From Bacteroidales bacterium (lineage in GTDB: Bacteria > Bacteroidota > Bacteroidia > Bacteroidales > UBA932), in NCBI GenBank assembly GCA_009784635.1, contig WRBG01000045.1, forward strand, positions 1-12,123: DNA of 12,123 nt, read 5' to 3'. A model generated the notes under the pieces. That model was not told where the DNA came from, ran no database searches, and worked only from the letters and a program-made list of their open reading frames with translations. Numbering within the stretch: the stretch's first letter is position 1; the number at the start of each line of letters is the position of its first letter. Shown here one piece after another: positions 5,869 to 12,123 of the stretch. The translations under genes and the position numbers were made by a program.

Positions 5869-6381
5869 ATGATGAACCAAATTAGCTTTAATACCTTCAT
5901 TCTTGGTCTGAGACCTAAACTTTACCGCTTTAGCCTCAGCATGCTCAAACGACACGAGTCCGCCGAGGACGTGGTGCAGGAGGTGGGGTTTCGGCTTTGG
6001 AAAGGCATCCGTTTGGGTCAAGAGCATCCTCAGTTGGAAGCCTTGGCCATGTGTACCGCCAAGAACCTGTGTATTGATATGTTGCGTAGGAACAACCGTC
6101 GGGACGGATACTTGGCGGAAGCCTTGATGGACCACAAAACCCAAACGGTAAAGACGCCTCAAATCATCTTGGAAGAAAAAGATATGCACGCCTTTATATG
6201 TAATCTGATTGACCGGTTGCCCCTACAACAGCAAATGTGTATCCGCCTGAGGGATGTGGAAGGCTACGAATTGGACGAAATCGCTCATATATTGGAATGC
6301 GACGAGGGAAGCGTGAGGACAAACCTTTCGCGTGCCCGTAAAAGAATCAGAGAACAAATCTTACAACAATGGAACCAATAA
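5869..6381 (+). CDS. ECF-family RNA polymerase sigma factor
   Basis: A small two-domain sigma-70 protein of 170 residues. Region 2 (about 12-60) contains LYRFSLSMLKRHESAEDVVQE and the FRLW segment; region 4 (about 107-165) contains LPLQQQMCIRLRDVEGYELDEIAHIL and the helix-turn-helix DEGSVRTNLSRARKRIREQI. There is no region 1 or 3 and no extra C-terminal domain, as expected for ECF sigma factors. Three in-frame starts stand in a row, GTG 5866, ATG 5869 and ATG 5872. ATG was preferred; 5872 is equally possible. It overlaps the next gene by 13 nt, and that gene encodes a single-span membrane protein in the usual anti-sigma position. It probably directs transcription of an envelope-related regulon that includes its own cluster, which is inference from context. 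The specific ECF group cannot be named from sequence alone. Confidence 0.88.
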   Translation: MMNQISFNTFILGLRPKLYRFSLSMLKRHESAEDVVQEVGFRLWKGIRLGQEHPQLEALAMCTAKNLCIDMLRRNNRRDGYLAEALMDHKTQTVKTPQIILEEKDMHAFICNLIDRLPLQQQMCIRLRDVEGYELDEIAHILECDEGSVRTNLSRARKRIREQILQQWNQ

Positions 6382-6848
6382 ACGAAACCACCATCCGCCG
6401 ACTGTTGGAACGCTACCACGAGGGAGAAACTTCCTTGGCCGAGGAGCGGCAACTGTCTGCCTATTTTACGCAAGCCCAATTGCCCGATGACCTGCTGCCC
6501 TACCGCGCGCTTTTTGGTTTTTTTCGGGCCGAGGCTGCCTTTACGCCTCCGGCGGTCAGGCCTCAAAAAATTCGCGCTTTTGGTCCTAAGGTTATTCGCC
6601 TGCTGGCTCCCCTGACCGCAGCAGCCGCAGTCCTTATCCTTTATTTTGCCCTACGTCCTCCGGTCAAACCCGATTTTATTTGCTATTTGGACGGGGAGCG
6701 TATCTACAACAGGGAGGAGGCCCTGCAGGTGGCCGACCAACAATGGGCGCTTATGACCGCCCAACTTCAAAAGGCCAGCGCCATGGCCGAAAAACTCGAA
6801 CAAATGACCGATTATACAGAAATTATCCATAAATACATAGCCAAATGA
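6369..6848 (+). CDS. Single-span membrane protein, putative anti-sigma factor
   Basis: This 159-residue protein has a soluble N-terminal domain of about 70 residues, one hydrophobic segment at about 75-95 (VIRLLAPLTAAAAVLILYFAL), and a C-terminal tail of about 64 residues expected in the periplasm. The N-terminal part LLERYHEGETSLAEERQL followed by LSAYF is a motif common in Bacteroidota proteins encoded beside ECF sigma factors. No HxxxCxxC zinc motif is present, so it is not a ZAS-type anti-sigma factor. The periplasmic tail contains ICYLDGERIYNREEAL and a helical stretch with heptad-like spacing that could form a coiled coil. The gene overlaps the sigma gene by 13 nt and the DUF4252 gene by ATGA. 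Anti-sigma activity is inferred from position and topology; direct sigma binding is not shown by the sequence. Confidence 0.75.
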   Translation: MEPINETTIRRLLERYHEGETSLAEERQLSAYFTQAQLPDDLLPYRALFGFFRAEAAFTPPAVRPQKIRAFGPKVIRLLAPLTAAAAVLILYFALRPPVKPDFICYLDGERIYNREEALQVADQQWALMTAQLQKASAMAEKLEQMTDYTEIIHKYIAK

Positions 6849-7387
6849 AAAGAAGAATCTTATTAAACATCAGCCTTTTATCTATTACGTGGCTGGTATG
6901 CGCCTCAGGCGACTTGACTGCCCAAAACAGGCGTATTAGAACGGTAGACGACCTCTTTAGCGCCTATGAACAGGTAAGGGGTGTGGGCTACATCAGCATT
7001 TCTCCCAATTTACTCAAATTGGCCCAATCGGCGGATGCCACAGAGTTGGACGAAGTGTTCAACAGCATTGCATCTCTAAAGATTTTGAACATAGACATCA
7101 GACCGGAATCGGAACATTTAGCCAACCAAGTCCGTAAAGACGTACAAGATTTGGTAAAGCAGGGGTCGTTTGAAGAAATTGTAAAGATGAAAGAAGACGA
7201 AAGCGATTTTGTGATTTATCTATCTCAAAACAAGAACAAAAACAGCAACGAATTAGAAGCCCTGCTTCTGATGGCCAATCAAAAAGACGAATTAGTATTG
7301 ATTGGCATTTCGGGAAAAATTACCCATGCGGTGATTGACGCCGTTATGGGAGGTAAAATCGGCATCCTGCCCAAAACAAGCAAATAA
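6845..7387 (+). CDS. Secreted DUF4252 protein
   Basis: A 180-residue exported protein of the DUF4252 family, which has no established function and is largely confined to the Bacteroidota. The N terminus is a signal peptide: KRR at 2-4, a hydrophobic core ILLNISLLSITWLVC, and a likely signal-peptidase I site after DLTAQ near residue 27. C19 lies in the hydrophobic core, but its context (WLVC) is a poor lipobox, so a lipoprotein is less likely. The mature part matches the family pattern: GYISISPNLLKLA, a segment ending SLKILNIDIR, then a strand-turn-helix region with ESDFVIYLSQNKNK and the closing LVLIGISGKITHAVIDAV. Its start overlaps the upstream stop by ATGA, so it is translationally coupled to the putative anti-sigma gene. 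DUF4252 genes are repeatedly found beside ECF sigma genes in this phylum, often as pairs; here there is one copy. Confidence 0.82.
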   Translation: MKRRILLNISLLSITWLVCASGDLTAQNRRIRTVDDLFSAYEQVRGVGYISISPNLLKLAQSADATELDEVFNSIASLKILNIDIRPESEHLANQVRKDVQDLVKQGSFEEIVKMKEDESDFVIYLSQNKNKNSNELEALLLMANQKDELVLIGISGKITHAVIDAVMGGKIGILPKTSK

Positions 7388-7409
7388 TTTATTTAAAACA
7401 CATTACACC

Positions 7410-8186
7410 ATGAATTTTCACAAAATCATCCTTCTATCCGGAGCCTTGGCGCTTTGTTCAACCGCTTTGGCCCAGCAAAACCAAACAGAGCCAACCAGAA
7501 TCCGAATCGGAGACAACATCATCAGCCTGCAATCTCCCCTAAAGGTGCAATCAGCTGATTTGGACAGCACAAAAGCCGATATAAACATTACGTACAGAAC
7601 ACCGACCCGTACTCCCAAAAAATATCCCCGCCGCAGCGAGCAAATTTATATAGGATTCGGATTTGCCGTACCCACCCGCGAGTCTGACTACCAGCCCATA
7701 CATTCGGGAAATTCCTTTAACCTCGAAGTCGGGAAGCGTTACCTGTATCATCCTTCCAAGAACTACGCCATAGGCACCTTTTTGCAATACAGTTGCTATT
7801 CTTACCGGCTCAAAGACGCATCTCCCTCTTTTATAGGCAGCCGGCCCGAAGGCAACTACCGCGAATTTTTCAGAACCGACAATATCGGCACCGGACTGAT
7901 ACAACGGGTGCAACTCTCTAACCGGACCTCGGCAGAAGCCATTGTGTACGGAGATTATGCTTACAGCAAGCGTTTTATAGTCAAGGGGTATGTGGATGGG
8001 AAAAAAGTAAAGGACAAATATCGAGACGGCACCAAGTTCAATCCATTTGGAGCCGGTGCGCAAGCCGGAATTAAATACCAAGGCACAACGCTGTATGCCC
8101 GCTACCGCTTTACCAATTTCTTTAACCCCGACCACATCACTCCCGAAGTGCCGCGGTTTTCGATTGGCCTTTGCTTTTCGCTATAA
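7410..8186 (+). CDS. Probable outer-membrane beta-barrel protein
   Basis: A 258-residue exported protein with no recognised family. ATG 7410 was chosen because it begins a clear signal peptide (MNFHKIILLSGALALCSTALAQ, cleavage after about residue 22); an upstream in-frame ATG at 7335 would add 25 unlikely residues overlapping the previous gene. After a linker rich in Thr, Pro, Lys and Arg (about 60-75), the rest alternates polar and hydrophobic residues in short strands: QIYIGFGFAVP, FNLEVGKRYLYH, YAIGTFLQYSCYSY, GLIQRVQLSN, EAIVYGDYAYS, AGAQAGIKYQGTTLYARYRF, and the terminal RFSIGLCFSL. This resembles an 8- to 10-strand outer-membrane barrel. It follows the DUF4252 gene by 22 nt without a visible promoter and is probably in the same operon. 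Its stop codon overlaps the end of the converging methyltransferase gene. Confidence 0.72.
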   Translation: MNFHKIILLSGALALCSTALAQQNQTEPTRIRIGDNIISLQSPLKVQSADLDSTKADINITYRTPTRTPKKYPRRSEQIYIGFGFAVPTRESDYQPIHSGNSFNLEVGKRYLYHPSKNYAIGTFLQYSCYSYRLKDASPSFIGSRPEGNYREFFRTDNIGTGLIQRVQLSNRTSAEAIVYGDYAYSKRFIVKGYVDGKKVKDKYRDGTKFNPFGAGAQAGIKYQGTTLYARYRFTNFFNPDHITPEVPRFSIGLCFSL

Positions 8187-8810
8187 CTTCCTTATCATCA
8201 TCAAGCCGTCTCGAAGGGGAAGCAGCAGGTTCTCTACCCTTGGGTCGGCTTGAACTTTGGCGTTAAAGGCGGCAATCCCTTGAGTTTGGAGGTCGGGAGA
8301 TAAAGGTTCTTCCAATACCTTACCGTCCCAAAGCACATTGTCGGCCAAAATGATGCCGCCTACGCGCAGCTTTGCCACAGCCACTTCGTAATAAGCCGCA
8401 TATTCCCGTTTGTCTCCGTCTATAAACACCAAATCAAAGGTTTCGTCAATATGGGGGATTAGGGCTAAGGCGTCTCCTATATGCAGCACCATCTGCGCCC
8501 TCTTTCCCGACCGGTCAATGGCTTCACGAATAAGGTCTTCCAACTCGTCGTTACATTCAATCGTGTGCAGCACTCCTTCCGGCCCCAATCCTTTGGCCAA
8601 GCACAATGCCGAATAACCCGTAAATGAGCCTATTTCCAAAATCCGCTTGGGGGCCAATATGGAGCTAATCATAGACAAGAACTTTCCTAAAACCGGTCCC
8701 GACAACATACGGGGATGAACCGCCCGCAAATGGGTTTGGCGCTCTAACCAGTTCAGCACCTCGTCCGGCGGGGATGTGTGGCTTTGCAAATAGCTGTCTA
8801 TATGGGTCAT
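8181..8810 (-). CDS. SAM-dependent O-methyltransferase, caffeoyl-CoA OMT-like
   Basis: A 209-residue cytoplasmic Rossmann-fold methyltransferase of the Methyltransf_3 / class I cation-dependent OMT family. SAM-binding motif I is ILEIGSFTGYS at 57-67, with the acidic ribose-binding E85 in HTIEC. The divalent-metal ligands are D131 in FIDGDKREY, and D157-N158 in LADNVLWDGKV. An N-terminal helix (about 18-45) contains HPRMLSGPVLGKFL, which precedes the core in this family. Bacterial relatives include TrmR, which methylates 5-hydroxyuridine at tRNA position 34, and catechol-type small-molecule OMTs; the sequence does not decide between them. Its start lies 3 nt after the M16 peptidase stop, so the two form an operon. 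Its 3' end overlaps the barrel-protein gene by 6 nt on the opposite strand. Confidence 0.88.
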   Translation of the reverse strand: MTHIDSYLQSHTSPPDEVLNWLERQTHLRAVHPRMLSGPVLGKFLSMISSILAPKRILEIGSFTGYSALCLAKGLGPEGVLHTIECNDELEDLIREAIDRSGKRAQMVLHIGDALALIPHIDETFDLVFIDGDKREYAAYYEVAVAKLRVGGIILADNVLWDGKVLEEPLSPDLQTQGIAAFNAKVQADPRVENLLLPLRDGLMMIRKL

Positions 8811-8813
8811 GGC

Positions 8814-10043
8814 TTATATATACAGCAAGGTGGACATGGCTTGAGGACTAAAAAGCTCTTGAGCAACTTCCATCAGCTCCAAAGCGGTAACGGCCCTCAC
8901 CCGTTCGGTCAATACCTCAAGGGGTTCTACCTTGCCGTAGACCATAACGCTTTTGAGCTGGTTTAGGCATTTGGATTCTGCGTTGTCGGCAGCAATGGTC
9001 ATTTGTCCGATTAACTGCTTTTGGACGCTATGTAATTGTCTGGGCGTAAGGGGGGCCTGACAAAGTTTGTTTAATTCCATACGAATCAAATCAAAACAAC
9101 GCTTCCAATCGTTTCTGTCCGAGCCAAAATAAATTCCGGCCACCCCGCTGTCGGAATAAGGGGTATAGGAGGCCTCTACATTGTACACCAATCCGTATTT
9201 TTCCCTCAACAGCAGGTTAAGGCGGGCGTTGGGTGAAAAGCCGCCCAAAAGGTTGGTTAAAAGAGCAAGGGCAATGCGCTTGGGTTCTGAGTATGAATAG
9301 GCCCGGACTCCCATTAGGCAGTGGGCCTGATGGGTGCGGCGGCGTTTTTCCATAAAAAAGGGAGCGGGCAAATCCCCTTGAAACGAAGGAGGGGCCAAAA
9401 AAGACGCCGAATTAAGGTCAAAGTACCGATGTGCAAGGGTTTGCATCAAGCGTTCCGAGATATTGGCCACTACGGAAAGCACCATTTGCGAAGGCACAAA
9501 ATAGCGGCAGACAAAGTCAAAGAGGTCAGAGGATTTAACCAATGCAAGGGAATGACGGGTTCCCAAAATGGGGGCAGACAGGGGGTGGCCGTCAAACAGT
9601 AGCTGGTCAAACTCATCTACAATCAATTCGGAAGGGCTTTCTTTATAGGAACTGATTTCATCTGCAATCACTTCTTTTTCTTTGGCTAACTCTTGAGTCG
9701 GAAAAGTCGAATGGAAAAAAATATCCGACAACAAATCAAGGGCCTTAGCCAAATCTTCTTTGAGTACCGTGGCGTGTACCACCAATTCTTCTTTGGTCGT
9801 ATAGGCGTTTAACTCTCCGCCCAAACGCTCCAATCGATTATTAATGTGGAAGGCGCCGCGCTTTTGGGTGCCCTTAAAAAGCATATGCTCTGTTAGATGC
9901 GCCAGTCCGTTTAAACGCGGAGGCTCCATGCGCGAACCGGCGGCAACCCCCAAGGCGCAATAGGCTACGGGGGCGTTCACCGGAGTAAAAACACACTTCA
10001 ATCCCGATGACAAATAAAATATATATGCCGATTCTGCCTTCAT
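8814..10043 (-). CDS. M16 family zinc metallopeptidase (single-unit)
   Basis: A 409-residue M16 (inverzincin) peptidase. The zinc motif is intact: HLTEH at 49-53 gives H49, H53 and the catalytic E52, and the distal zinc ligand is probably E129 in VIADEISSYKESP. RLERLGGELNAYTTKEE at 70-86 is a further family hallmark. The C-terminal M16 half follows, with LLTNLLGGFSPNARLNLLLREKYGLVYNVEASYTPYSDSGV in the form of the substrate-holding domain. The length fits a two-domain subunit like the mitochondrial processing peptidase subunits and B. subtilis MlpA-type proteins, not the four-domain pitrilysins. No signal peptide is visible, so it is probably cytoplasmic. It is the first gene of a two-gene minus-strand operon and is divergent from dnaX with 49 nt between the start codons. 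The substrate is unknown. Confidence 0.9.
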   Translation of the reverse strand: MKAESAYIFYLSSGLKCVFTPVNAPVAYCALGVAAGSRMEPPRLNGLAHLTEHMLFKGTQKRGAFHINNRLERLGGELNAYTTKEELVVHATVLKEDLAKALDLLSDIFFHSTFPTQELAKEKEVIADEISSYKESPSELIVDEFDQLLFDGHPLSAPILGTRHSLALVKSSDLFDFVCRYFVPSQMVLSVVANISERLMQTLAHRYFDLNSASFLAPPSFQGDLPAPFFMEKRRRTHQAHCLMGVRAYSYSEPKRIALALLTNLLGGFSPNARLNLLLREKYGLVYNVEASYTPYSDSGVAGIYFGSDRNDWKRCFDLIRMELNKLCQAPLTPRQLHSVQKQLIGQMTIAADNAESKCLNQLKSVMVYGKVEPLEVLTERVRAVTALELMEVAQELFSPQAMSTLLYI

Positions 10044-10058
10044 ACATCAATAAAGGCG

Positions 10059-10066
10059 CAAAATTA
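10059..10066 (-). promoter_or_regulatory. Possible -7 element for the peptidase/methyltransferase operon
   Basis: Read on the minus strand, TAATTTTG at 10066-10059 exactly matches TAnnTTTG. Transcription would start near 10052, leaving a leader of only about 9 nt before the ATG at 10043. No convincing -33 TTTG is found about 19 nt upstream. Confidence 0.45.
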
Positions 10067-10078
10067 CAGAATATTTCC

Positions 10079-10086
10079 TATTTTTG
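10079..10086 (+). promoter_or_regulatory. Possible -7 element for dnaX, implying a very short leader
   Basis: TATTTTTG at 10079-10086 exactly matches TAnnTTTG and ends 6 nt before the dnaX ATG at 10093. Normal spacing would put the transcription start at or next to the ATG. No good -33 element is seen about 19-23 nt upstream, so the call is tentative. Confidence 0.45.
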
Positions 10087-10092
10087 TCGTTT

Positions 10093-11763
10093 ATGGAACA
10101 TTTTGTTGTATCGGCCAGAAAGTATCGGCCACAGCGTTTTGACACCGTTTTGGGGCAAAACAATATTGCCGCCACCCTCAAGAACGCCATCTTGAGGAAG
10201 CAGTTAGCCCATGCTTACCTGTTTTGCGGCCCCCGCGGCGTGGGCAAAACCACCTGCGCACGGATTTTTGCCAGAACCATTAATTGCGCCAATCCCACGC
10301 CCGACTTGGAAGCCTGCGGGGAATGTGAATCCTGCCGCTCTTTTGCAGAAGGACGCTCTTATTGCATCCACGAATTGGACGCCGCTTCTAATAATTCGGT
10401 AGAAGATATTAGGCAATTGATTGAACAAGTGCGTATTCCTCCACAAATCGGGAGCTACAGCGTGTACATCATCGACGAGGTACACATGCTCTCGCAAAGC
10501 GCTTTTAACGCTTTTCTTAAAACCTTGGAGGAACCCCCTTCCTACGCCCTTTTTATTTTGGCTACCACCGAGAAGCACAAAATTTTACCCACCATATTGT
10601 CGCGCTGTCAAATCTTTGATTTTAATCGAATCGGAGTATCCGAAATGGCCAATGCTTTGGCCCAAATTGCCAAGAGGGAGGGGATAGACATTGAGCCCGA
10701 AGCCTTGCACGTTTTAGCCGTTAAAGCCGACGGGGCCATGCGGGACGCCCTTAGCTTATACGACCAAACCATCGCTTTTTGCGGCAATACCGTAAGTTAC
10801 CGGCAGGTCATTGCCAACCTCAACGTGCTGGATTACGAATATTATTTTAAGCTCTGCGGCTGTTTTTTGGAACACAACTACATGGATGCCCTCCATATTT
10901 TTGACGAAGTATTGGCAAAAGGCTTTAACGCCCTGCATTTTATTGCCGGACTTAGCAGCCACTTCCGCGACCTTTTGGTCAGCAAAGAACCTGCCACCCT
11001 GCCCCTGCTCGAAATGAGTCCGGCTTTGGCCGAACATTACGCCAAACAAGCTGCATCTTGCTCTTTTTCTTTTCTATATGAAGCCCTGCGGATTTGCGCC
11101 GCCTGCGAAACCGGTTATAAATCCAGCGGCAACCCCCGCCTGCATATCGAATTAAATCTTATCAGATTGGCCCATATTGGCTTTGGGGAACAAGCCTCCA
11201 TCTCCACTCCCGCCCCAAGCATCAAGCCGCCTGCATCTATGGCTGCTCCCAAACCGGCAGAGACTCCCCCGCCCCAAAAAGCCGCACCCGAAGCTCCTGC
11301 TCCGTCTAAGGGATTTTCTATCAATGCTATGCTCAAAGAAGAACAACAAAAAGCTAAAGAACAGCCTGCGGCTCCCCCTCCAGAAATGGCCGACACCCCC
11401 TTTGACTCCGAACAGTTGTTTGCCGCTTGGAACCGCTTAGCCGACTCCTACAAAACCCTTCCTCGACTCAACGCCACGATTGCCTCCGGCAAACCCCGGA
11501 TAGAAAACGACCTGCAAATATTTTTTGAAGTGGAAAGCCCCGCCCAGCGGGAATGGATGGAGCAAAAATGCCTCGGCGCCATGACCGCCTTCTTAAAACA
11601 AGAACTTAATAACAGCTTGCTTAGTCTTTCTTTAGAGGTTAAACCCGTAGACCAAACCGACAAAAGCCGGCTCTACATGCCCGAAGAAAAAGCCAAATTT
11701 CTTTTTGAAACCCAGCCTGAGGCCAAGGAGTTGAGCAAAGACCTCAACCTAAGCCTCGTTTAG
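10093..11763 (+). CDS. dnaX: DNA polymerase III subunit gamma/tau
   Basis: DnaX is the AAA+ ATPase of the clamp loader, which places the sliding clamp on DNA and links polymerase cores in the replisome. ATG 10093 begins MEHFVVSARKYRPQRFDTVLGQ, the family N terminus; an in-frame TTG at 10084 would only add three residues. The 556-residue protein has Walker A GPRGVGKT at 46-53, a zinc module with C65, C75, C78 and C81, Walker B with D128-E129 in YIIDEVHML, sensor-1 LATTEKHK, and the SRC arginine finger R171. The lid and collar domains follow to about residue 365. Then comes a Pro/Ala-rich linker (about 370-440), and a C-terminal tau-like domain with EQLFAAWNRLADSY and the FFEVESPAQREWME segment. 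No A-rich frameshift heptamer in the right phase was found, so only one product is predicted. The lptB start is 15 nt downstream. Confidence 0.96.
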   Translation: MEHFVVSARKYRPQRFDTVLGQNNIAATLKNAILRKQLAHAYLFCGPRGVGKTTCARIFARTINCANPTPDLEACGECESCRSFAEGRSYCIHELDAASNNSVEDIRQLIEQVRIPPQIGSYSVYIIDEVHMLSQSAFNAFLKTLEEPPSYALFILATTEKHKILPTILSRCQIFDFNRIGVSEMANALAQIAKREGIDIEPEALHVLAVKADGAMRDALSLYDQTIAFCGNTVSYRQVIANLNVLDYEYYFKLCGCFLEHNYMDALHIFDEVLAKGFNALHFIAGLSSHFRDLLVSKEPATLPLLEMSPALAEHYAKQAASCSFSFLYEALRICAACETGYKSSGNPRLHIELNLIRLAHIGFGEQASISTPAPSIKPPASMAAPKPAETPPPQKAAPEAPAPSKGFSINAMLKEEQQKAKEQPAAPPPEMADTPFDSEQLFAAWNRLADSYKTLPRLNATIASGKPRIENDLQIFFEVESPAQREWMEQKCLGAMTAFLKQELNNSLLSLSLEVKPVDQTDKSRLYMPEEKAKFLFETQPEAKELSKDLNLSLV

Positions 11764-11778
11764 TAAAATCGCCCGAAT

Positions 11779-12123
11779 ATGCGCTTACACAGCACCAACT
11801 TAGTAAAAAAATACGGCTCCCGTACCGTGGTTAAAGGCGTTTCCATATACGTTGACCAAGGAGAAATTGTGGGACTTTTGGGGCCCAACGGAGCCGGCAA
11901 GACCACCAGTTTCTACATGATTACGGGGCTTATCAAGCCCAATGCCGGAAAAATCTACCTCGACAACGAGGACATTACCGATTTTCCCATGTACAAGAGG
12001 GCCCAAAAAGGATTGGGCTATTTGGCTCAAGAAGCCTCCATTTTCAGACGTTTAAGTGTAGAAGACAACCTGTTGTCGGTTATGGAGGTGTCGGGATTAT
12101 CCAAGCTGGAGCGCATGAACAGG
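11779..12123 (+). CDS. lptB: LPS export ABC ATPase LptB (5' part)
   Basis: The first 115 codons are in the window, with the reading frame open at the right edge; LptB is usually about 240 residues. LptB is the cytoplasmic ATPase that, with LptFG, pulls lipopolysaccharide out of the inner membrane toward the LptC-A-D bridge. Visible features are Walker A GPNGAGKTT at 35-43 followed by the hallmark SFYMITGLIKPNAG, and the Q-loop Q84 in GYLAQEASIFRRLSVEDNL, a sequence diagnostic for LptB as against other ABC ATPases. Signature and Walker B motifs lie beyond the window. The start ATG is 15 nt after the dnaX stop with no promoter between, so it is probably cotranscribed with dnaX. Position 83 is Ala where Pro is common (YLPQEAS), a mild variation. 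Confidence 0.95.
   Translation, partial: MRLHSTNLVKKYGSRTVVKGVSIYVDQGEIVGLLGPNGAGKTTSFYMITGLIKPNAGKIYLDNEDITDFPMYKRAQKGLGYLAQEASIFRRLSVEDNLLSVMEVSGLSKLERMNR

Noticed and set aside
7335..7409. A 25-codon upstream extension of the barrel-protein gene.
   Set aside because: It overlaps the DUF4252 gene and would bury the signal peptide; ATG 7410 gives a standard exported protein.
7551..8135. A 194-codon minus-strand frame across the barrel-protein gene.
   Set aside because: The plus-strand frame has a signal peptide and beta-strand periodicity; the antisense product shows no domain.
8814..10043. HLTEH instead of the frequent HFLEH in the M16 peptidase, considered as a broken active site.
   Set aside because: Only the two His and the Glu of HxxEH are required; all are present, along with a candidate distal Glu.
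10084..10092. TTG start for dnaX giving MSF before the ATG.
   Set aside because: The family N terminus begins at the ATG (MEHFVVSARKYRP), and the TTG overlaps the -7 promoter element.
11336..11362. A-rich stretch in dnaX as a programmed frameshift site making a short gamma form.
   Set aside because: The codons read GAA CAA CAA AAA GCT; they do not form the A AAA AAG type heptamer in phase and no downstream stem is evident.
1..12123. CRISPR arrays, insertion sequences, phage genes, toxin-antitoxin pairs or long direct repeats.
   Set aside because: No repeat-spacer pattern, transposase, integrase or terminal inverted repeats were seen; nearly all of the sequence is covered by conserved genes with short gaps, the longest being 185 nt (5044-5228), which holds the tRNA.

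Overview
This 12.1-kb window is chromosomal DNA of a Bacteroidota (Bacteroidetes) bacterium, densely packed with mostly housekeeping genes. Three things support this: promoter elements of the phylum's TTTG / TAnnTTTG type in front of several genes, the lack of clear Shine-Dalgarno sites, and family-level protein features (the 73-aa acidic DUF2795 protein, a DUF4252 protein, and the characteristic forms of DnaX and LptB). The order within the phylum cannot be fixed from the sequence. The futalosine menaquinone genes show that this strain makes menaquinone by the alternative route. No insertion sequence, phage gene, CRISPR array or obviously transferred segment is visible.

Layout. (1) 7-1526, plus strand: mqnB and mqnD, two futalosine-pathway genes overlapping by ATGA. 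(2) 1575-2831, plus: a LolD/MacB-type ABC ATPase without a permease beside it, followed 9 nt later by a PduO-type cobalamin adenosyltransferase. (3) 2936-5043, plus: a strong phylum-type promoter, the DUF2795 protein, and 2 nt later an Uup-type ABC-F ATPase. (4) 5053-5125, minus: tRNA-Phe(GAA), transcribed toward the ABC-F gene. (5) 5229-5795, plus: efp, divergent from the tRNA with interleaved promoters. (6) 5869-8186, plus: an ECF sigma factor, a single-span membrane protein in the anti-sigma position, a secreted DUF4252 protein and a probable outer-membrane beta-barrel, tightly packed. (7) 10043-8181, minus: an M16 zinc peptidase and an O-methyltransferase, convergent with region 6. (8) 10093-12123, plus: dnaX, then the 5' part of lptB, which runs off the window.

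How the genes relate. Regions 3-5 form a translation cluster: an ABC-F of the class that works at the ribosomal E site, tRNA-Phe, and EF-P. Uup/YfmR-type ABC-Fs and EF-P are known to have overlapping roles in rescuing stalled ribosomes. Region 6 looks like a self-contained envelope-sensing unit: sigma factor, membrane-anchored regulator and two exported products. It is the part of the window with the least established biology. The remaining genes are core metabolism, envelope biogenesis (LptB) and replication (DnaX), each recognisable from intact motifs.
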